Below are positions 1 through 7,357 of a stretch of 21,307 bases of DNA, one piece after another. A program made the position numbers and the translations under genes. The notes under the pieces are model-generated. The model made no database searches. It was not told the DNA's origin and worked only from the letters and a program-made list of their open reading frames with translations. How positions within the stretch are numbered: the stretch's first letter is position 1; each line of letters begins with the position of its first letter. This stretch comes from Peptoniphilus_A sp050943655 (GTDB lineage: Bacteria; Bacillota; Clostridia; Tissierellales; Peptoniphilaceae): positions 1-21,307 of the forward strand of contig NZ_JBMNPQ010000025.1 in the NCBI RefSeq assembly GCF_050943655.1. Direction: 5' to 3'.

Positions 1-827
1 AAAAACTTTTAGGATTTATTTCCCTAAGAGAGCTAGTAATTAGCGATAAAGATTTAATTATAGAAGATATCATGCTAGAAGATGTGGTGTATGTAGAAAC
101 TCTTGATGACCAAGAAGAAGTTGCCGATAAATTCGTAAAGTACGGCTACCTTGCTCTTCCAGTTGTAGATAAAGAGCACAGACTTTGCGGTATCATCACA
201 TTCGACGACGTAATGGACGTCATAGAAGAAGAGGCAACAGAAGACTTCCACAGAATGGCTGCCATAGAACCATCTGTTACATCATATCTTGACGAGTCGC
301 CAATAAATCTTGCCAAAAATAGACTTCCATGGCTTTTAATTCTCATGATTTCTGCCACATTTACTGGAGGAATTATAAATAAATATAACTGGATTATAAC
401 AGACTTTTTAATCCTAACAAACTTTATACCGATGATTACTGACACAGGCGGTAACACTGGATCACAATCATCAACAATGGTAATTCGTGGACTGGCAACA
501 GGCGATGTTGAGCTAGACGATATGTTTCCCGTAATGCTTAAAGAAGTAAAGGTTGGACTCTTAGTTGGAATTCCACTAGCACTCATAAACTTCCTTAGAA
601 TTTACTTCTTGGTAAAGACAACCCTTCCAATTGCTATTGTAGTTTCACTTACAGTAGTTGTAACTGTAATACTTTCTAACTTGATGGGAGCATTCTTGCC
701 AATATTTGTAAAAAGACTTGGCGCAGACCCAGCACTCATGGCAGGTTCTGTAATCACAACTATAGTTGACTCCTTAGTGCTTATTATTTACTTTGGACTT
801 GCAGGACTTATACTATACAGATTTTGA
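1..827 (+). CDS. mgtE: Magnesium channel/transporter MgtE, C-terminal part (5' end outside window)
   Basis: MgtE is a homodimeric inner-membrane Mg2+ channel gated by cytoplasmic N and CBS domains. The reading frame is open from the first complete codon (base 3), giving KLLGFISLRELVI before the first in-window Met at 72, so the gene is cut by the window edge and 72 is not the true start. The visible part holds the end of the tandem CBS region (GYLALPVVD, GIITFDDVMDVI), a connecting helix (EEATEDFHRMAAIEPS) and a membrane domain of about five helices. That domain has the family motifs TDTGGNTGSQSSTMVIRGLA and GADPALMAGSVITTIVDSL; the two Asp in the latter are 14 apart, matching D418 and D432 (selectivity filter) of Thermus MgtE. 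The C-terminus looks complete. A terminator follows at once. Any Mg2+ riboswitch would lie upstream, out of view. Confidence 0.95.
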   Translation, partial: KLLGFISLRELVISDKDLIIEDIMLEDVVYVETLDDQEEVADKFVKYGYLALPVVDKEHRLCGIITFDDVMDVIEEEATEDFHRMAAIEPSVTSYLDESPINLAKNRLPWLLILMISATFTGGIINKYNWIITDFLILTNFIPMITDTGGNTGSQSSTMVIRGLATGDVELDDMFPVMLKEVKVGLLVGIPLALINFLRIYFLVKTTLPIAIVVSLTVVVTVILSNLMGAFLPIFVKRLGADPALMAGSVITTIVDSLVLIIYFGLAGLILYRF

Positions 828-832
828 CATTT

Positions 833-856
833 AGGGAGAGCAAGCTCCCTTTTTTA
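833..856 (+). terminator. Intrinsic terminator after mgtE
   Basis: AGGGAG/CTCCCT stem with a six-base loop, followed directly by a T run. It starts five bases after the mgtE stop. cvrA begins only 24 bases further on with no obvious promoter between, so cvrA may rely partly on readthrough. Confidence 0.8.
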
Positions 857-879
857 ATATTTTTTAATAGAGGTAGAAA

Positions 880-2469
880 ATGAACTTATTACTCATAACA
901 TTAGTATTATTTTTGGCAATAATTGCCACGAGATTTTCTTCAAAGTCAGGACTTCCAGCACTTTTACTTTTCTTGGCGCTTGGAGTAGTGTTCTCTGCTT
1001 TTGGAGTCGAATTTAATAATTATGAAGTTGCAAATAATATAGCGACAATTGCCCTTATGATAATCATGTTTTATGGGGGATTTGGTACAAACTGGACAAT
1101 GGGTAGACCCGTTGCAAAAGAAGCAATAACACTGTCCACACTAGGAGTAGTGATAACTGCCCTTGTTACGGGAGTATTTTGTCACTACGTACTTGGATTT
1201 GACATGCTAGAGGCAATGCTTCTTGGTTCAGTTGTAGGTTCAACTGACTTTGCATCAGTTTCTAACATACTCGTATCAAAAAACCTAAACCTAAAATATC
1301 AAACGGCGCCTCTACTTGAAATAGAAAGTGGATCAAACGACCCCACAGCCTATACGATGACAATGATATTTTTGTCGCTAATACTTGGCGATGACGTATC
1401 TGTTCCAGTTTTAATAATAAAGCAAGTTTTAATAGCAATAGCACTTGGATTTTTAATAGGATATATCTTTCTAAAAATAATAGAAAAATTCTCCATCGAC
1501 CAAGACGGAATATTTTCAGTATCAATTGCAACGGTAATGCTTGGAACATACGCACTTACAAGTCACCTCGGTGGCAACGGATACCTTTCAATTTATATAC
1601 TTGGAATATATATAGGAAACCACGAATTTAGGAAAAAGCGAGACGTGGTCTTCTTCTACGACGGACTCTCTACAATTTTTCAAATAGCAATGTTTTTCCT
1701 ACTAGGACTATTATCAGACCTAAATCACATAATAACAGCACTTCCACTTGGAATAATAATTATGCTATTTATGTTTTTTATCGCAAGGCCCGTTGCAGTC
1801 TTTCTCTTGATGAAGCCCTTTAAAACAAAGACAAACCAAAATATGCTTCTCTCAGTTGCAGGACTAAGAGGAGCTGCAGCAATTGCCTTTGCAATAATGG
1901 TGGTAAACAGTGGAGCAAATCTATCAATAGACATATTTCACATAGTGTTTACAATATGTATATTCTCACTACTAATACAGGGAACAGTATTGCCGGCTGT
2001 CACAAAAAAACTCGACATGTTCGACCCAAACGACTCAGTCCTTAGAACATTTAACTATTACTCCGACAAGACAGATCTAGAATTTATCGAGACACAAATT
2101 TCAAAAAAATCACCTTGGGCTGATAAAAAAATTAGCGAAGTTCAAATGGCATTTGACGTAATAATCGCAAAAATAATAAGAGACGGTGTATCAATTGTTC
2201 CTCGCGGCGACACAGTCATAAAAGAAAACGACCTAATAGTATTGGCAGGAGTTGCTTACTTCGACCACAATGGCGACGACCTTTTGGACATAAAAATATC
2301 AGAAAACCACGAGTGGGCACATAAAAAGGTGCGCGACATAAAAATACCACAAGATGAACTTATAATAATAATCCAAAAACCGTCTGGAAAACTAATAATA
2401 CCAAATGGCGACATTGTGCTAGAAGCAAATGACAGAGTAGTGCTATCTAGACAACACAATATAATATAA
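880..2469 (+). CDS. cvrA: CvrA/NhaP2-type K+(Na+)/H+ antiporter
   Basis: Monovalent cation:proton antiporter of the CPA1 NhaP2/CvrA group, which exports K+ (or Na+) in exchange for H+ across the cytoplasmic membrane. The 529-residue protein has an N-terminal membrane domain of about 12 helices (residues 1 to about 380) with the two family signatures GSVVGSTDFASV (Asp123) and LEIESGSNDP (Glu149, Asp154). A cytoplasmic tail of about 140 residues follows, holding two TrkA-C/RCK-C-like stretches (around IIRDGVSIVPRGDTVIKEND and KPSGKLIIPNGDIVLEANDR), which bind regulatory ligands in this family. The length is normal for CvrA. The start is the ATG at 880 with AGAGG just upstream. The GNAT gene starts 11 bases after the stop, so the two are probably co-transcribed. 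The transported ion cannot be fixed from sequence. Confidence 0.9.
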   Translation: MNLLLITLVLFLAIIATRFSSKSGLPALLLFLALGVVFSAFGVEFNNYEVANNIATIALMIIMFYGGFGTNWTMGRPVAKEAITLSTLGVVITALVTGVFCHYVLGFDMLEAMLLGSVVGSTDFASVSNILVSKNLNLKYQTAPLLEIESGSNDPTAYTMTMIFLSLILGDDVSVPVLIIKQVLIAIALGFLIGYIFLKIIEKFSIDQDGIFSVSIATVMLGTYALTSHLGGNGYLSIYILGIYIGNHEFRKKRDVVFFYDGLSTIFQIAMFFLLGLLSDLNHIITALPLGIIIMLFMFFIARPVAVFLLMKPFKTKTNQNMLLSVAGLRGAAAIAFAIMVVNSGANLSIDIFHIVFTICIFSLLIQGTVLPAVTKKLDMFDPNDSVLRTFNYYSDKTDLEFIETQISKKSPWADKKISEVQMAFDVIIAKIIRDGVSIVPRGDTVIKENDLIVLAGVAYFDHNGDDLLDIKISENHEWAHKKVRDIKIPQDELIIIIQKPSGKLIIPNGDIVLEANDRVVLSRQHNII

Positions 2470-2480
2470 AAGGAGGAAAT

Positions 2481-3068
2481 ATGAAGCTTGAAAATATCAA
2501 ATATCAAGTGGCGACAAAAGAAGACCTTGACCAAGTAGAAGAATTACAGAAAAAATATCACGTAGACACAATCAGTGAAGAAGACAAAAAGGACGGCTTT
2601 GTGACAACACTTTTCACAAGAGAGCAGTTTGAAGAATTAATCGAAAAAGAAAAGGGGCTAATAATTGCAAAAGATAAAAATAAAGTAGTCGCTTATGCAA
2701 TGAGTGCGTCCTGGGATTACTGGGAAGCGTGGCCACTTTTTAGGCACATGATTAAAGATTTAGATGACACAGAATTTAACGGACAAAAACTAACAACAAA
2801 AAACTCATACCAATACGGACCAGTTTGCATTGACAAAGAATATAGAGGCATGGGAATAATCGAAAATATTTTCGAATACTCAAGAAGACAGTTTAAAGAC
2901 AGATATAAAGTTATGCTGACATTCATAAACAAAATAAACCCAAGGTCTCTATACACTCACACAGAAAAATTGGGCATGGAAATAATAAAGACTTTTGAAT
3001 TTAACGACAATAATTACTATGAACTCGGATACGACATGAACGTAAAGACAAAAAACTCAAACATTTAA
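2481..3068 (+). CDS. GNAT-family N-acetyltransferase
   Basis: A 195-residue cytoplasmic protein with a GNAT fold. The acetyl-CoA-binding motif A appears as GPVCIDKEYRGMGIIENIFE (R-G-M-G-I, near residue 120), followed by a typical C-terminal strand region (INPRSLYTHTEKLGMEIIKT). The family transfers an acetyl group from acetyl-CoA to an amine; the substrate here is unknown. The ATG at 2481 has a strong AAGGAGG ribosome site and lies 11 bases after cvrA, suggesting an operon. I see no proper terminator after it: the first palindromic repeat begins about 30 bases downstream. The GNAT call is firm; nothing in the sequence shows a link to ion transport. Confidence 0.85.
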   Translation: MKLENIKYQVATKEDLDQVEELQKKYHVDTISEEDKKDGFVTTLFTREQFEELIEKEKGLIIAKDKNKVVAYAMSASWDYWEAWPLFRHMIKDLDDTEFNGQKLTTKNSYQYGPVCIDKEYRGMGIIENIFEYSRRQFKDRYKVMLTFINKINPRSLYTHTEKLGMEIIKTFEFNDNNYYELGYDMNVKTKNSNI

Positions 3069-3098
3069 TAACTTTGGCTCCCAAAATCCCTTCCACCC

Positions 3099-3334
3099 CG
3101 TCATCTTGAGGGTAAGTCGAGGGATCTGGAACTTTAGGAGAAACAACCTAGTCGTCTTAACGAGAAAACCACCCATCCTCCCGTCATCCCGAGCGCCAGT
3201 CGAGGGATCAGTAAAGTAATCGAACGAGACCTAATCGTCTTAACGAGAAAACCCTTCTCCTCCCGTCATCCCGAGCGTAAGTCGAGGGATCTGCAAATTA
3301 ATCGAGCGAGACCTCATCGTCTTAACGAGAAAAC
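3099..3334 (+). repeat. Tandem array of three solo left halves of the palindromic element
   Basis: Three left half-elements start at 3099, 3182 and 3264, a period of 82-83 bases. Each runs from CGTCATC through GTCGAGGGATC to TCGTCTTAACGAGAAAACC. They lack the matching right half (CAGATCCTTCGACT...CGCTCAGGATGACG) found in full copies. The short spacers between units (about 10-12 bases) are C/T-rich and similar, so this is head-to-tail duplication, not a CRISPR array. Confidence 0.85.
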
Positions 3335-3382
3335 CTCACGGAGAACTTTAAAAAATAAAAATAAAATAAAATTAAAACAAAC

Positions 3383-3455
3383 GAAAAAAGGTATGTCAGA
3401 GGAACCGCTCGAGGCCGCTAGGCCAAGTAACGTTCCCCTGACATATCCTTTTTTC
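3383..3455. repeat. Covarying hairpin element, copy 1 (H1)
   Basis: The 5' arm 3383-3405 pairs with the 3' arm 3432-3455 over about 22 bp, with one bulged A and one mismatch. The outer part is GAAAAAAGG / CCTTTTTTC. The apical 26 bases contain GGCCGCTAGGCC, a four-pair mini-hairpin, followed by AAG. The second copy at 17230-17304 keeps the outer stem, apical motif and flanks, but its mid-stem sequence differs while remaining paired. The A-tract/T-tract ends would also let it act as a bidirectional terminator. Confidence 0.8.
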
Positions 3456-3572
3456 TATTAATAAAAAATTTAGAAAGCTTTTGGAATAGTAAAGACTTAA
3501 ACTCCTCACAACCCTACCACTTCGTCATCCACTTGAGCCAAAACTAACATATCCAAACATAACGCTCCCATC

Positions 3573-3765
3573 CGTCATCTTGAGCGGGAGCTTAGCTCGA
3601 GTCGAAAGATCTGTACCTTAAGAAGAAACAGCCTAATCGTCTTAACGAGAAAACCTCACGGAGAAACACTCCAAAACACCTTCTCATCAAAACGATGACA
3701 CATCGCGCCCGTGACCCTACAGATCCTTCGACGCGGAAAATAAATTTTCCTTGCTCAGGATGACG
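3573..3765 (+). repeat. Full palindromic element F1
   Basis: Starts CGTCATCTTGAGCG and ends GCTCAGGATGACG. The inner left half TCGTCTTAACGAG is partly mirrored by the right-half stretch TCAAAACGATGACACATCGC. Both tips carry extra self-complementary bases: GAGCTTAGCTC on the left and GGAAAATAAATTTTCC on the right. Confidence 0.85.
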
Positions 3766-3893
3766 TTGTAGAGAGTGACTCCTTCATTACATCTTGTAAT
3801 TGCAGACTCTAATCAAAATATTCTACATAGAATAACTATTAATAAAAACTTTAGGCACAGTCACAAATTACTCGGGCAATAACTTATACACTC
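3766..3893 (+). repeat. Spacer module shared with 17558-17686
   Basis: The stretch from CCTTCATTACATCTTG through TAATAAAAACTTTAGGCACAG recurs with few changes at 17558-17686, in both cases between a full element and the next left half. It ends with a GGCACAGTCACAAATTACTC module, seen again before left halves near 10043 and 11088. No open reading frame of note. Confidence 0.75.
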
Positions 3894-3968
3894 CGTCATC
3901 CCGAGCGCCAGTCGAGGGATCTGTAAAGTAATCGAACGAGAACTAATCGTCTTAAAGAAAAAAACTTA
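3894..3968 (+). repeat. Solo left half of the palindromic element
   Basis: CGTCATCCCGAGCG, CAGTCGAGGGATCTG and AATCGTCTTAAAGA in the usual order. The right half is missing; a 325 bp repeat follows directly. The same arrangement is seen at 10083. Confidence 0.8.
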
Positions 3969-4293
3969 AGGTTAAATCGTAAATAACTTTATTTCAAAAC
4001 TGCGTTTTCATTTCCTTTTGCGAGGAAGGGAAGGGGGCTTCCGCTAATCTGCTGCGATTGTCCCCTTCCCTTCCTCGCGCTCTAACCTAACCCCCAACGC
4101 CCACTTCGGAGAATGTGTTGAACTTATCTAGATATTTAGTACTCCGCAAAAAGCCTAAATTTCATAACTCGCAAACTTTTATTTTTGTTAAGTTTATTCT
4201 TTATAACTCTTTTCTTTAACTCGAATTAGTTATTGTGGTTTGCTCAAACAAATGAAATTTTTAACGGCTTTTTGCGAAACTCGTCTGCCTCAT
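3969..4293. repeat. About 325 bp repeat with two stem-loops, copy 1
   Basis: The first stem-loop is a perfect 17 bp stem, GCGAGGAAGGGAAGGGG (4020-4036) with its complement at 4062-4078, closing a 25-base loop. The second pairs CGCAAAAAGCC (4145-4155) with GGCTTTTTGCG (4266-4276), with further partial pairing inside (AAATTTCAT / ATGAAATTTTT). A second copy lies at 10159-10485. I find no convincing gene and no clear terminal inverted repeats. Confidence 0.85.
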
Positions 4294-4378
4294 GGTACTT
4301 CATCACATTTTGGTTGAAGATAAAATTCGCGAACTAATGGCACAGTCGAAGTCCTAACTCCCAACAACCACCACACTC

Positions 4379-4562
4379 CGTCATCCCGAGCGCAGTCGAG
4401 GGATCTGTAAAGTATTCGAGCGAGACCTTATCGTCTTAACGAGAAAATCTAAATGGGAGACTCCAAAATACTTTTTAGTCAAAACGAGAACACATCGCGC
4501 CCGTGACTCTACAGATCCTTCGACTCCGTCGTCGCAAAGCTCCTCCTCCGCTCAGGATGACG
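4379..4562 (+). repeat. Full palindromic element F2
   Basis: Left end CGTCATCCCGAGCG; right end CGCTCAGGATGACG. The right tip carries the longer insert TCCGTCGTCGCAAAGC plus TCCTCCTC, also found in F5 and, with small changes, in F4 and F7. Confidence 0.85.
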
Positions 4563-4599
4563 TTGGATGGGGCAGTTTCCTATTTAAAGCCGATAAATC

Positions 4600-4691
4600 A
4601 TAGGCACAGTCACAAATTACTCGAGTCATAACTTATACACCCCTTCATCCCGAAGGCGAGTCGTCCCATCCCATCAAGAATCTGCACCTTA
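4600..4691 (+). repeat. Decayed left half with GGCACAG module
   Basis: GGCACAGTCACAAATTACTC is followed by a corrupted left half (TTCATCCCGAAGGCGAGTCG, then AGAATCTGCACC). The rest of the element is missing. Confidence 0.55.
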
Positions 4692-4761
4692 TATAGAAAC
4701 ATCTAACCCCCCTAATTTAAATTTAACCATCATTTCTAAACCCAATACTTCCTTTATTTGT

Positions 4762-4783
4762 TATAATATTTAATATTGGAGGG
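4762..4783 (+). promoter_or_regulatory. Possible -10 and ribosome site for the 4788 gene
   Basis: A perfect TATAAT at 4762-4767 lies just ahead of GGAGGG (4778-4783). No good -35 box is seen at the right distance, and the implied leader would be very short, so this promoter is tentative. The ribosome site favours the ATG at 4788 over the upstream in-frame TTG at 4776, which overlaps it. Confidence 0.4.
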
Positions 4784-4787
4784 AATT

Positions 4788-5483
4788 ATGCAGAAAAAAA
4801 GAATTATTATTGGTATTGTAGCTGGTGCTCTTTTGCCGCTTGGTCTCGATATGTTTTATGAAAATCATTTGAGCGCCGTTTATTTATTTTTTTGGATCTT
4901 CGCAAATTATCTTTTCATCGTGACAATTTGGGAAAGACTGGCGGAGTATAGAAAGATTTTTAAGCTAGATGGTCTTAAGATCAATAAGCTCACTTATGTT
5001 TTAAATATTATTTATTATTTTGCTTTTGTAATATTTTTAAATGTCTACTTCTCTTATGAGATGTACTTGGTGGACAATGCTATTCTTGCTAAGTTTGCGA
5101 ATTCATATATTTTGATTGCGGTTTTCTTCTTATTCTTGGTAAATCTTTATTATGGAAAGTTTCCAGAGAAAGAGGAAAAGAACACAACAATATACAGCAT
5201 GCCACTTAAGGGCCATTTTAGAAATGGCAAGGACAGCTTCGGAACAGTTGTTGGTTCTTATAATGAGGGACTTGTTCTTGGAACTTTTTACTTCCCATTT
5301 GATTCTATGAAATCAATATCAATCAACAAACAAGACGAGGTTGCCATTAGAGGAAAAGATTCTGAAGGGAATTATATTGTAAATATCGGTGCGAGAAATT
5401 CTGCTGTTGCTGCTATGAAAGTGCTTACAGAGGCAGAAAAGGAAGGCAAGTTAAAAGAAAACACTATTAATATCAAATTGTAA
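4788..5483 (+). CDS. Membrane protein of unknown function
   Basis: I do not recognise this 231-residue protein. It has about four hydrophobic helices in the first 125 residues (near residues 5-20, 25-44, 60-85 and 100-118), then a soluble tail of about 100 residues, probably cytoplasmic. The tail contains YSMPLKGHFRNG, TVVGSYNEGLVLGTFYFPFD and ARNSAVAAMKVLTEAEKEGK. The tail reads like a small beta-rich domain ending in a charged helix and has no catalytic motif I can name. The ATG at 4788 has GGAGGG five bases upstream. The gene stands alone between a repeat region and the promoter of a candidate RNA. Confidence 0.75.
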   Translation: MQKKRIIIGIVAGALLPLGLDMFYENHLSAVYLFFWIFANYLFIVTIWERLAEYRKIFKLDGLKINKLTYVLNIIYYFAFVIFLNVYFSYEMYLVDNAILAKFANSYILIAVFFLFLVNLYYGKFPEKEEKNTTIYSMPLKGHFRNGKDSFGTVVGSYNEGLVLGTFYFPFDSMKSISINKQDEVAIRGKDSEGNYIVNIGARNSAVAAMKVLTEAEKEGKLKENTINIKL

Positions 5484-5512
5484 AAAAATCGTAAAAATTT
5501 TTGAGGAAAACA

Positions 5513-5541
5513 TTGACAAATTACATTTAATGCGTTATAGT
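5513..5541 (+). promoter_or_regulatory. Strong sigma-A promoter of the candidate ncRNA
   Basis: Consensus TTGACA (5513-5518), a 17-base spacer, then TATAGT (5536-5541). It is one of the two strongest promoter matches in the window, yet no protein gene starts within 300 bases. Transcription would start near 5548. Confidence 0.8.
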
Positions 5542-5547
5542 ATAACT

Positions 5548-5767
5548 AAGCTAGCTAAAGAAAATAAATTGGTAACTAGAAAAGGTGATTCCAATGAAAA
5601 GTTCGAATTTATCCCTTAGTGGGAAAGTAGCAAGAGTGTTGGTTTTATAAGTAGCCATAGTGCTAAAGGTTGAAATGCTTAATTTAGAAGACACGCAAGC
5701 TATAGTTACATAACAATTTAAGATGATTTAAGATAAGTATGGAGGGTAGATGCCCTCCATTTTTCTT
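5548..5767 (+). ncRNA. Candidate structured non-coding RNA of about 220 nt (family unknown, possibly 6S-like)
   Basis: The unit is bounded by a consensus promoter and a strong terminator and has no credible reading frame. The 5' and 3' parts can pair: AGCTAGC (5549-5555) with GCAAGCT (5695-5701), one mismatch. Inside are short hairpins: ATTGG 5568-5572 / CCAAT 5591-5595, TCCC 5612-5615 / GGGA 5621-5624, AGCA 5629-5632 / TGCT 5661-5664, and CTAAA 5663-5667 / TTTAG 5683-5687 (the last two overlap by two bases and may alternate). Length, isolation and the end-to-end closing stem fit 6S RNA, but I see no decisive family motif. A leader RNA for the downstream symporter is less likely, since a terminator and a separate promoter lie between. 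Confidence 0.5.
5739..5767 (+). terminator. Intrinsic terminator of the candidate ncRNA
   Basis: Perfect 8 bp stem ATGGAGGG / CCCTCCAT around the six-base loop TAGATG, followed by TTTTCTTT. Confidence 0.9.
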
Positions 5768-5795
5768 TGTCCAATAACTCATTGCTTTAAAGTGA

Positions 5796-5824
5796 TTTAC
5801 TTTTTTGCGTTTTTGTGTTATATT
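5796..5824 (+). promoter_or_regulatory. Probable promoter of the SNF symporter gene
   Basis: TTTACT (5796-5801), a 17-base spacer and TATATT (5819-5824), about 30 bases before the start codon. The boxes match consensus at four and five of six positions. This separates the symporter from the upstream RNA unit. Confidence 0.5.
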
Positions 5825-5856
5825 AGTCTAATCATTGATAATGAAAGGATTTAAGT

Positions 5857-7170
5857 ATGAAAGATAAAAGTTTTTCATCTCGCTGGGGCTTTATTTTGGC
5901 CTGTGTTGGTTCTGCTGTGGGCATGGCCAATGTGTGGGGATTTCCCTTTAGAATGGGCTCTTTGGGAGGCTCTGCTTTTTTAATTGTATATTTATTTTTT
6001 ATTTTGATTTTTTCTTACTGTGGCCTTAGTGCTGAATACGCCATGGGTAGAAGGACGGGAACAGGTACTCTTGGTTCTTATGAGTATGCTTTTAAGAGTC
6101 GCGGTATGGATAAGCTTGGAAAGTTTATTGGTTGGATTCCTTTAATTGGTTCTTTTTGCATCGCCATAGGTTATTCTGTAATTGTTGCCTATGTGCTAAA
6201 GGCACTTGTGGAGTCAGTTACGGGAACTCTTATGCATGTTGATACTACACAGTGGTTTGACTCCTTCGCCCTTCAAAACTATTCCGTAGTTATATATCAC
6301 TTTATTGTAATTTTACTTGTAGTTATTTCTCTAAGCGTGGGTGCCAGGGGAATTGAAGTTACTAATAAAATCATGATGCCTGCCTTTTTTGTTTTGTTCG
6401 TCATTTTGGCGATAAGAGTATTCTTCTTAGAAGGTTCAACAGGCGGATATGAGTTTATGTTTAAACCTGTGTGGAGCGATTTAAAGAATCCAATGGTGTG
6501 GATATTTGCCATGGGACAGGCCTTCTTCTCGCTATCTGTAACAGGATCTGGAATGCTTGTATATGGTGCATACCTTCCAAAGGGCGAGAATATTGTAAGG
6601 TCAAGTCTTAGCACTGCGTTTTTTGACACAGTTGCAGCAATTGTCGCAGCTCTTGTCATGATTCCTGCTTGCTTTGCATATAATGTGGACCTTGCAGCAG
6701 GGCCAAAGCTTCTATTTGTAGTTCTTCCAGAAATTCTTCAGGACATCTACCTTGGAAGAATTTTTGCCATAGTTTTATTCTTGGCAGTTGTTTTTGGTGG
6801 AATATCATCACTTCAAAATATGTTTGAAGTTGTAATTGAGTCACTCATGTATAAATTTCCAAATGTTAAGAGAAAGACATTTTTAACTATGCTAATCATA
6901 GCCTGCTTTGGAATTTCTGTTAATATGGAAGCCATATTTACTTGGGGACCTTGGATGGATCTTATTTCAATCTACATCATCCCAATCGGAGCATCAATTG
7001 GTGCCATCACATGGTTTTGGGTAATGGATAAAAACGAGATTATAGGCGAAGTATCAGAAGGTGCAGCGAAGCTTCACCACAAGCTTTGGTACAAGCTTGG
7101 AAAATATGTCTATGTTCCAATAGCAATTGTTTTGTGTGCTATTGCAATTATAAAAGGTATATCATTTTAA
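5857..7170 (+). CDS. Sodium-dependent amino-acid symporter, SNF (NSS) family
   Basis: A LeuT/MhsT-type Na+-coupled importer of amino acids in the cytoplasmic membrane. At 437 residues it has the usual size of the shorter bacterial members, which have about 11 helices. Helix 1 carries the signature WGFILACVGSAVGMANVWGF, whose backbone forms the sodium and substrate sites. Where LeuT has the gating Arg before FP, this protein has Gly (NVWGFPF), so it belongs to a different SNF subgroup. Other family stretches are SYCGLSAEYAMGRRTGTG and FFSLSVTGSGMLVYGAYLP (helix 6 region). The ATG at 5857 has AAAGGA eight bases upstream. The gene has its own promoter and terminator. The substrate cannot be read from sequence; hydrophobic amino acids are typical. 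Confidence 0.92.
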   Translation: MKDKSFSSRWGFILACVGSAVGMANVWGFPFRMGSLGGSAFLIVYLFFILIFSYCGLSAEYAMGRRTGTGTLGSYEYAFKSRGMDKLGKFIGWIPLIGSFCIAIGYSVIVAYVLKALVESVTGTLMHVDTTQWFDSFALQNYSVVIYHFIVILLVVISLSVGARGIEVTNKIMMPAFFVLFVILAIRVFFLEGSTGGYEFMFKPVWSDLKNPMVWIFAMGQAFFSLSVTGSGMLVYGAYLPKGENIVRSSLSTAFFDTVAAIVAALVMIPACFAYNVDLAAGPKLLFVVLPEILQDIYLGRIFAIVLFLAVVFGGISSLQNMFEVVIESLMYKFPNVKRKTFLTMLIIACFGISVNMEAIFTWGPWMDLISIYIIPIGASIGAITWFWVMDKNEIIGEVSEGAAKLHHKLWYKLGKYVYVPIAIVLCAIAIIKGISF

Positions 7171-7173
7171 ATT

Positions 7174-7197
7174 AACCCTAGAGATAGGGTTTTTTTT
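7174..7197 (+). terminator. Intrinsic terminator after the SNF gene
   Basis: AACCCTA GAGA TAGGGTT hairpin followed by a run of T, starting four bases after the stop codon. Confidence 0.85.
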
Positions 7198-7256
7198 AAA
7201 AAAAAATTTTATTTGATACATGCGAATATTAACATATAAACTAGTTTACAAGAACT

Positions 7257-7287
7257 TTGACAAATCTTAGTAGTTGGGCCTTATTCT
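7257..7287 (+). promoter_or_regulatory. Possible promoter of the stalk-domain lipoprotein gene
   Basis: A perfect TTGACA at 7257-7262 with a weak TATTCT at 7282-7287 (19-base spacer). It would give a leader of about 65 bases to the ATG at 7358. Confidence 0.4.
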
Positions 7288-7357
7288 TAATACATTTGTA
7301 ATTGTAATGTATTTCTAGTAGGTGTAGAATAAAAACATGTACATTAAGGAGGTAATT

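Noticed and set aside
3099..3334. CRISPR array
   Set aside because: The repeat units are over 70 bases and the spacers only about 10-12 similar bases; no cas genes are nearby.
3383..3455. Integron attC site
   Set aside because: It folds like attC with variable stem middles, but lacks the RYYYAAC/GTTRRRY core ends, and no integrase or cassettes are present.
3069..4760. Insertion sequence
   Set aside because: No transposase or its remnants were found in any frame; only non-coding repeats are present.
4776..4787. TTG start four codons upstream for the 4788 gene
   Set aside because: It overlaps the GGAGGG ribosome site that serves the ATG at 4788.
5598..5616. tRNA-like T-arm (GTTCGAAT) in the candidate RNA
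   Set aside because: The flanking bases do not form a 5 bp T-stem and there is no acceptor stem or CCA, so neither a tRNA nor a tmRNA fits.
5548..5767. Riboswitch controlling the SNF symporter
   Set aside because: The terminator is followed by a separate probable promoter, and I could not match glycine, lysine, cobalamin or T-box core motifs.
7337..7357. Upstream ATG for the lipoprotein
   Set aside because: It precedes the AAGGAGG site and would add seven residues, including a Glu, before the signal peptide.
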